Source of the DNA: an uncultured Pedobacter sp.
GTDB taxonomy: Bacteria; Bacteroidota; Bacteroidia; Sphingobacteriales; Sphingobacteriaceae
Assembly (NCBI RefSeq): GCF_946479715.1
Contig: NZ_CAMLHF010000104.1
Span: 1 to 18,286, forward strand
DNA: 18,286 nucleotides
Direction of reading: 5' to 3'
Shown here: piece after piece, positions 13,983-18,286 of the stretch
Layout of the letters: each line of letters begins with the position of its first letter
Numbering within the stretch: position 1 is the stretch's first letter
The notes under the pieces: generated by a model
Seen by the model: the letters and a program-made list of their open reading frames with translations, nothing else
Databases searched by the model: none
Told to the model about the DNA's origin: nothing
Translations under genes and position numbers: made by a program

Positions 13983-14084
13983 GTTCACACATAAACCACA
14001 CCTTGTTCACAAAAAGGTACCTCTTTGTGGATTTTGTGTGAAGGAGATGTGAACCAGGTGTGAAGAAACGGTAATCTTGTGAAG
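13983..14084. repeat. Cluster of nested TTCACA/TGTGAA inverted repeats
   Basis: Within about 100 bases there are two GTTCACA words (13983-13989, 14005-14011) and four TGTGAA words (14037-14042, 14048-14053, 14059-14064, 14079-14083 region). Longer arms also match: CACACCTtGTTCACA (13997-14011) with TGTGAACcAGGTGTG (14048-14062), one mismatch in 15, and TTCACACATAAACC (13984-13997) with GGATTTTGTGTGAA (14029-14042), two mismatches in 14. An inner palindrome CACAAAaAGgtacCTcTTTGTG spans about 14008-14029. It sits between the lipoprotein gene and the rimP promoter. It could be a terminator-like element, an operator array or a decayed dispersed palindromic repeat. Confidence 0.6.
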
Positions 14085-14167
14085 AAGTTGAATGGAAGTA
14101 AAAAGGGCTTTCTTTTACAGACAGAAGTGATTGTGTTATAGCATTTTTAATTTGCAAAAATATTTCT

Positions 14168-14175
14168 TACATTTG
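14168..14175 (+). promoter_or_regulatory. Promoter -7 box for rimP-nusA
   Basis: TACATTTG matches TAnnTTTG exactly. Transcription from it would begin near 14180, at the foot of the long leader hairpin. A TTTG at 14151-14154 is only 13 nt upstream, too close for a standard -33 element. Confidence 0.55.
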
Positions 14176-14178
14176 CAC

Positions 14179-14224
14179 GGTAATAGAGGTAAGAGGGGGC
14201 AAAAGTCCCCTCTTTTCTATTACT
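14179..14224 (+). promoter_or_regulatory. rimP 5' leader hairpin
   Basis: An outer stem GTAATAGA (14180-14187) pairs with TCTATTAC (14216-14223); an inner stem AAGAGGGG (14191-14198) pairs with CCCCTCTT (14207-14214), extended by a G-T and a C-G pair around an AAAA loop. A small asymmetric bulge (GGT against T) separates them. It fills most of the predicted 5' UTR and ends 13 nt before the rimP ATG. The inner stem followed by TTTTCT resembles an intrinsic terminator, so attenuation or translational control is possible. Confidence 0.6.
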
Positions 14225-14236
14225 GGTGAATTGGTT

Positions 14237-14701
14237 ATGCAGATAGAAAAAAGAGTAACAGAATTAGTAGAAGAAAAAATTTCGGACAGACCGGAGTTGT
14301 TTCTTGTTGAGGTGAAAATGCTGCCAAATAATAAACTGATTATTCATGTTGACGGCGATGAAGGAATCACTATACAGGATTGCGCAGCCATTAGCAGACA
14401 TGTTGGTTTTCATTTGGAAGAGGAAAACACCATTGATAAAGCTTATAATTTAGAAGTTTCGTCTCCCGGAGTTGGTGAGCCACTAAAACTGAAAAGACAA
14501 TACGATAAAAACATTGGCCGCGATTTAAGTGTAAAGCTTGCTGGCGGTGAAATAAAAGAAGGCAAATTGCTTTTTGTAGATGACAATGGCATCACTATAG
14601 AAGCAAAAGTGAAAGAAAAAGGAAAAAAGGCGGTACTGGTAGAAACAGGAATCGACTTTAATAGTATAACAGAAACAAAGGTTTTAATTTCATTTAAATA
14701 A
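14237..14701 (+). CDS. rimP: Ribosome maturation factor RimP
   Basis: Cytoplasmic factor for 30S subunit assembly. The 154 residues comprise an N-terminal domain (about 1-83) with the family signature LEVSSPGVGEPL at 72-83, and a C-terminal SH3-like β-domain (about 84-154; GRDLSVKLAGGEIKEGKLL, GITIEAKVK). The ATG at 14237 gives MQIEKRVTELVEEK; an in-frame TTG two codons earlier (14231) is less likely. nusA starts 2 nt after the stop, so rimP and nusA are co-transcribed, in the rimP-nusA-infB order widespread in bacteria. The leader carries a long hairpin. Confidence 0.95.
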   Translation: MQIEKRVTELVEEKISDRPELFLVEVKMLPNNKLIIHVDGDEGITIQDCAAISRHVGFHLEEENTIDKAYNLEVSSPGVGEPLKLKRQYDKNIGRDLSVKLAGGEIKEGKLLFVDDNGITIEAKVKEKGKKAVLVETGIDFNSITETKVLISFK

Positions 14702-14703
14702 GA

Positions 14704-15939
14704 ATGAGCAATATTAATTTAATCGATTCATTTCAGGAGTTCAAGGACTTTAAGAACATCGACCGCCCTACAGTGATTAGTGTGCTGGAAGAGGTATTTC
14801 GCAGTATGTTGCGTAAAAAATATGGTACTGATGAGAATTGTGACGTAATTGTTAACCCGGATAACGGAGATTTAGAGATCTGGCGTACCAGAAAAGTGAT
14901 GGAAGATGGCTTTTCTGAGGACGATGATTTAGAAATTGAACTTGCTGAGGTTAAACAGTTAGATCCGGACATGGAAGTTGGCGACGATTACATTGAGCAG
15001 ATCACTTTAGAGAGTTTCGGAAGACGAGCTATTTTAGCAGCCCGTCAGACACTTGTTTCAAAAGTATTGGAACTTGAAAAAGACGAGATCTTTAAGAAAT
15101 ATAAAGATAGGGTTGGAGAGATTGTAACAGGAGAGGTTTATCAGGTTTGGAAAAAAGAAACACTGGTTCTTGATGATGAAGGCAACGAATTAATGATGCC
15201 TAAGACTGAGCAGATCCCGGCTGATTATTTCAAAAAAGGTGATACCGTTCGTGCCGTAATCCTTAAAGTGGATATGGTGAACAGCACTCCAAAAATTATC
15301 ATCTCTAGAATTGCCCCTGAGTTTTTACAGCGCTTATTCGAAATCGAAGTTCCTGAGATTTTTGATGGTTTAATTACCATTAAGAAAATTGTTCGTGAAC
15401 CAGGAGAAAGAGCTAAGGTTGCTGTAGAATCTTACGATGATAGAATTGATCCGGTAGGAGCTTGTGTGGGTATGAAAGGTTCTCGTATACATGGTATTGT
15501 TAGAGAACTTAAAAATGAAAACATTGACGTAATTAACTTTACCAATAACATTTCATTATATATCACCAGAGCGTTAAGCCCGGCAAAAATCACATCTATT
15601 AAATTAGATGATGAAACAAAACATGCTTCAGTTTATTTAAAGCCTGATCAGGTTTCATTGGCAATTGGTCGCGGTGGTCATAACATTAAACTTGCTGGTA
15701 AATTAACAGGTTATGAAATTGATGTATATCGTGAAGCTGGTGAAGAAGATGAGGATGTGGATATAGAAGAATTCTCGGATGAGATCGATAGCTGGATCAT
15801 CGATGAGCTAAAAGCTATCGGATGTGATACAGCTAAAAGTGTGTTAGCACTTTCCGTTGATGAATTGGTTAAACGTACCGATTTGGAGGAAGAAACCATC
15901 AAGGAAGTGATGAGTATTTTGAAATCAGAATTTGAATAA
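14704..15939 (+). CDS. nusA: Transcription termination/antitermination factor NusA
   Basis: RNA polymerase-binding factor that controls pausing, termination and antitermination. The 411-residue protein has the N-terminal polymerase-binding domain (about 1-130), S1 domain (about 135-205; VGEIVTGEVYQVWKKETLVL, with ISRIAPEFL at its end), KH1 with GMKGSRI (256-262) after the conserved REPGERAKVAV (231-241), and KH2 with GRGGHNI (322-328). A short C-terminal helix-hairpin-helix-like segment (about 360-410) follows an acidic linker, rather than the two long acidic repeats of E. coli NusA. It begins 2 nt after rimP. Confidence 0.96.
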   Translation: MSNINLIDSFQEFKDFKNIDRPTVISVLEEVFRSMLRKKYGTDENCDVIVNPDNGDLEIWRTRKVMEDGFSEDDDLEIELAEVKQLDPDMEVGDDYIEQITLESFGRRAILAARQTLVSKVLELEKDEIFKKYKDRVGEIVTGEVYQVWKKETLVLDDEGNELMMPKTEQIPADYFKKGDTVRAVILKVDMVNSTPKIIISRIAPEFLQRLFEIEVPEIFDGLITIKKIVREPGERAKVAVESYDDRIDPVGACVGMKGSRIHGIVRELKNENIDVINFTNNISLYITRALSPAKITSIKLDDETKHASVYLKPDQVSLAIGRGGHNIKLAGKLTGYEIDVYREAGEEDEDVDIEEFSDEIDSWIIDELKAIGCDTAKSVLALSVDELVKRTDLEEETIKEVMSILKSEFE

Positions 15940-15984
15940 TACAAAAACTCATGACCTACAGATGAAATAAATAAGAATAAACGT

Positions 15985-15992
15985 TACTTTTG
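15985..15992 (+). promoter_or_regulatory. Promoter -7 box for infB
   Basis: TACTTTTG matches TAnnTTTG in the 83-nt gap between nusA and infB, 30 nt before the infB ATG. It suggests infB can be transcribed independently of rimP-nusA. No clear -33 element is seen. Confidence 0.5.
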
Positions 15993-16022
15993 TATAAGAA
16001 TTAAAGAAAAAATAGGATATCA

Positions 16023-18286
16023 ATGTCAGACGACAAACCAATAATTTTATTTAAAGCAGTTAAGGAACTTAACGTAGGGATAGCTACGGCCGTTGAGTTC
16101 CTGGAAAAGAAAGGCTTTTCTGTTGAGAATAAACCCACTACTAAGCTCTCTCGCGACATGTATAATGCGCTGTTAAAAGAGTTTCAGGGCGATAAAATCG
16201 TAAAAGAAGAAGCCAATCAAATTGTTATTGGTAAAATTCGTCGTGATGAACCTGAAGTAACTGAGAAAGTTGCTGAGGCACCTAGAAAAAATGTTGAATT
16301 CGAAAACGAAGGCGTTTTAATCAAGAATCTTCATTCGTATAATCCTCCAGCTGAGAAGCCTAAGGAAGAAGCTCCGGCTAAACCGGCAGCGCCGGAAACT
16401 CCTGCAGATAAAGCAGAAGAAGGCTCTTTACCTGGTGTTAAAATAGTTGGAAAAATAAATCTTGATGATTTAAATTCTAAAACACGTCCGGTTAAAGCGG
16501 AGGAAACTCCTGCGCCTGCTCCTGTTCCAGCACCAGAGCCAAAAGCTCCTGTTGCTGAGGAAGCACCTAAGGAAGCTGTAAAGGAAGAAAAACCGGTTGA
16601 GAAAGTTGAGAAACCAGTTGAAGAGGTAAAACAAGAAGTTGTAAAACCTGTAGAAGAGGTTAAACCAGTAGTAGTTGAACAACCTAAAGCGGTAGAGCCA
16701 CCTGTAGTGAAAGCTCCAGAGCCGGTGGCGCCTAAAGTAGCGCCTGTTACTCCTCCAGCACCTAAGGTTGAGAAACCTGAAGAAACGGAAGTAATTAAAG
16801 CGCGCTCTGTAAAGCTTTCAGGCCCGAATATCATTGGTAAAATTGTTTTACCGACTACGCCTGATCGTAAATCTCAACCAGTAGCATCTTCGGCTGATAG
16901 CGCTGATGCGAAAAGAAAACGTAAACGTAAAAAAACTCCGGGCGGGCATCCTGGACAGGGAGGTCATGGCCAACCTGCCGGTGGTGGTAACCAACAAGGT
17001 GGTGGACAGCCAAGTGGACAACAAGGACAACCAAGTCAGCAAAGACCTGCACCTCCAGTTGGCAACAGACCGGATTTTAGAAATAACACAAACAATACAG
17101 CCAACAGGCCTAACTTTAGGAACAGCAAACCAGGAGGCCCAGGAGGTCACAGTGGTCCGAAAGAAGAACCTACGGAAAAAGAAATACAAGATCAGATTAA
17201 AGCAACACTTGCTCGTTTAAGTGGGGCAGGTAAATCTGGTAAGTTTGCTCAGCGTGCTAAATTACGTCGTCAAAAACGTGATGATGTTGCCCTTTCAGCA
17301 GATGAAGCTGCAATGGAACAAGAGTTGCAGTCTAGAGTTTTAAAGGTTACTGAGTTTGTTACGGCAAATGAATTGGCCACAATGATGGATGAGCCGGTTA
17401 CAAAGATTATCGCAACTTGTATGAGTTTGGGAATGTTTGTATCGATCAACCAACGTTTGGATGCTGAAACCTTAACAATTGTTGCTGATGAGTTTGGTTA
17501 CGAAATACAATTCGTTAAACCAGATGATGAAAGTGATATTGTTATTGAAGAAGAAGATTCTGAAGAGGATTTATTGCCAAGAGCTCCTGTTGTTACCATA
17601 ATGGGACACGTGGATCATGGTAAAACATCACTACTGGATTATATCCGTAAAGCGAATGTGGTAGCTGGTGAGGCTGGTGGTATTACCCAACACATTGGTG
17701 CTTATATGGTAACTACACCAACAGGTAAGCAAGTTACCTTCTTAGATACACCGGGTCACGAAGCCTTTACAGCGATGCGTGCACGTGGTGCTAAAGTAGC
17801 GGATATTGCAATTATTGTTGTGGCAGCGGATGATGCTGTGATGCCTCAAACAAAAGAGGCCATCAACCATGCGCAAGCTGCCGGAGTTCCATTAGTATTT
17901 GCCTTTACAAAAATTGACAAACCGGGTGCAAACTCAGATAAGATACGTGAGCAATTATCAATAATGAATATTCTTGTTGAGGATTGGGGTGGAAACTTCC
18001 AGTCGCAAGAGATATCTGGTAAAAGCGGTTTAAATGTAGACTTACTATTAGAGAAAGTTTTATTGGAAGCGGAGTTGTTAGACTTAAAAGCTAATCCTAA
18101 TAAACGTGCAACAGGTAGCGTAATTGAGGCTACTTTGGATAAAGGACGTGGTATTGTTACAACGGTTCTTGTACAAGCAGGTACTTTGAAAATAGGTGAT
18201 CCGATTTTGGCAGGTAGTTATAGCGGACGTGTAAAAGCGTTATTTAACGAACGTGGACAAAAAGTAGATAAAGCAGGCCCGTCGGT
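16023..18286 (+). CDS. infB: Translation initiation factor IF-2 (3' end cut by window edge)
   Basis: GTPase that brings initiator fMet-tRNA to the ribosome. ATG at 16023 (MSDDKPIILFKAVKELN); 754 codons are visible and the frame runs off the edge. In order: a first IF2_N-like domain (about 5-65), a long Pro/Ala/Lys/Glu-rich linker (about 110-293), a Gly/Gln/Asn-rich basic stretch (about 300-376), the second IF2_N domain (about 436-500), then the G domain with G1 GHVDHGKT (528-535), G2 GGITQHIGA (552-560), G3 DTPGH (575-579), G4 TKID (629-632) and G5 near SGKSGLN. The start of domain II (GRGIVTTVLVQAGTLKIGD) is present; domains III-IV lie outside. G4 has Thr instead of the common Asn. The long linker explains the large spurious Gly/Ser-rich frame on the opposite strand. 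Confidence 0.97.
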   Translation, partial: MSDDKPIILFKAVKELNVGIATAVEFLEKKGFSVENKPTTKLSRDMYNALLKEFQGDKIVKEEANQIVIGKIRRDEPEVTEKVAEAPRKNVEFENEGVLIKNLHSYNPPAEKPKEEAPAKPAAPETPADKAEEGSLPGVKIVGKINLDDLNSKTRPVKAEETPAPAPVPAPEPKAPVAEEAPKEAVKEEKPVEKVEKPVEEVKQEVVKPVEEVKPVVVEQPKAVEPPVVKAPEPVAPKVAPVTPPAPKVEKPEETEVIKARSVKLSGPNIIGKIVLPTTPDRKSQPVASSADSADAKRKRKRKKTPGGHPGQGGHGQPAGGGNQQGGGQPSGQQGQPSQQRPAPPVGNRPDFRNNTNNTANRPNFRNSKPGGPGGHSGPKEEPTEKEIQDQIKATLARLSGAGKSGKFAQRAKLRRQKRDDVALSADEAAMEQELQSRVLKVTEFVTANELATMMDEPVTKIIATCMSLGMFVSINQRLDAETLTIVADEFGYEIQFVKPDDESDIVIEEEDSEEDLLPRAPVVTIMGHVDHGKTSLLDYIRKANVVAGEAGGITQHIGAYMVTTPTGKQVTFLDTPGHEAFTAMRARGAKVADIAIIVVAADDAVMPQTKEAINHAQAAGVPLVFAFTKIDKPGANSDKIREQLSIMNILVEDWGGNFQSQEISGKSGLNVDLLLEKVLLEAELLDLKANPNKRATGSVIEATLDKGRGIVTTVLVQAGTLKIGDPILAGSYSGRVKALFNERGQKVDKAGPS

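Noticed and set aside
13954..14157. 67-codon minus-strand frame before rimP
   Set aside because: Consists largely of the inverted-repeat cluster and overlaps the lipoprotein gene end; no recognisable protein features.
16331..16834. 167-codon Gly/Ser/Thr-rich frame on the minus strand
   Set aside because: It is the antisense of the Pro/Ala/Lys/Glu-rich IF-2 linker; biased codons there suppress stops on the other strand. No family features.
16848..17220. Open frames on both strands across the Gly/Gln/Asn-rich part of infB
   Set aside because: Low-complexity shadows of infB; the infB frame itself is continuous through the region.
1..18286. CRISPR array, insertion sequence, tRNA or rRNA genes
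   Set aside because: No regularly spaced direct repeats, transposase, terminal inverted repeats with target duplications, or tRNA/rRNA-like sequences seen when reading both strands.

Overview
The window looks like a chromosomal core region from a member of the Bacteroidota, most likely the family Sphingobacteriaceae (Pedobacter-like). The reasons are: moderately AT-rich DNA; no Shine-Dalgarno sequences before the genes; repeated matches to the Bacteroidota -7 promoter element TAnnTTTG; a DUF4270 lipoprotein next to a short starch-synthase-like protein; and protein sequences that resemble Pedobacter housekeeping genes. The family placement is inference from memory of protein families, not a database result. 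No insertion sequence, prophage, CRISPR array, tRNA or rRNA is visible.

Layout, left to right. (1) Minus strand, 1-3862: the 5' part of radA (cut by the window edge, TTG start), then rng (RNase E/G family, TTG start), each separated by a hairpin terminator. Upstream lies a likely operon of an HU-type DNA-binding protein, a membrane-anchored TPR protein and an extremely basic 29-residue protein. (2) Plus strand, 4034-5526: mutY then ssb, a DNA repair and replication pair divergent from HU. (3) Minus strand, 5550-9761: a GT5-domain-only 'glycogen synthase' and a DUF4270 lipoprotein form an operon ending in a strong terminator, directly followed by glmS. glmS converges on ssb through a hairpin that lies inside its last codons. 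(4) Plus strand, 9909-13110: panC and panD (pantothenate/CoA precursor synthesis), an acyl-CoA dehydrogenase, a small two-helix membrane protein and a MazG-like NTP pyrophosphohydrolase. (5) A divergent pair, 13165-13965: a four-helix PF04020-type membrane protein (minus) and a small unknown lipoprotein (plus). (6) Plus strand, 14237 to the right edge: the conserved translation/transcription cluster rimP-nusA-infB, with infB cut by the edge.

The region is mostly ordinary housekeeping. The points most worth a second look are the 29-aa, 20/29-basic protein at 2567-2656; the degenerate GT5 half-protein that has lost its ADP-glucose-binding KTGG loop but is kept in an operon with a lipoprotein; a rimP 5' leader that is almost entirely one long two-part hairpin; a dense nested cluster of TTCACA/TGTGAA inverted repeats before rimP; several promoters whose -7 box ends only 4-7 nt before the start codon (predicted leaderless mRNAs); and hairpins placed on coding or start regions (ssb/glmS junction, upstream of rng). 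Every intergenic stretch is shorter than 300 bases; the longest is 13966-14236.
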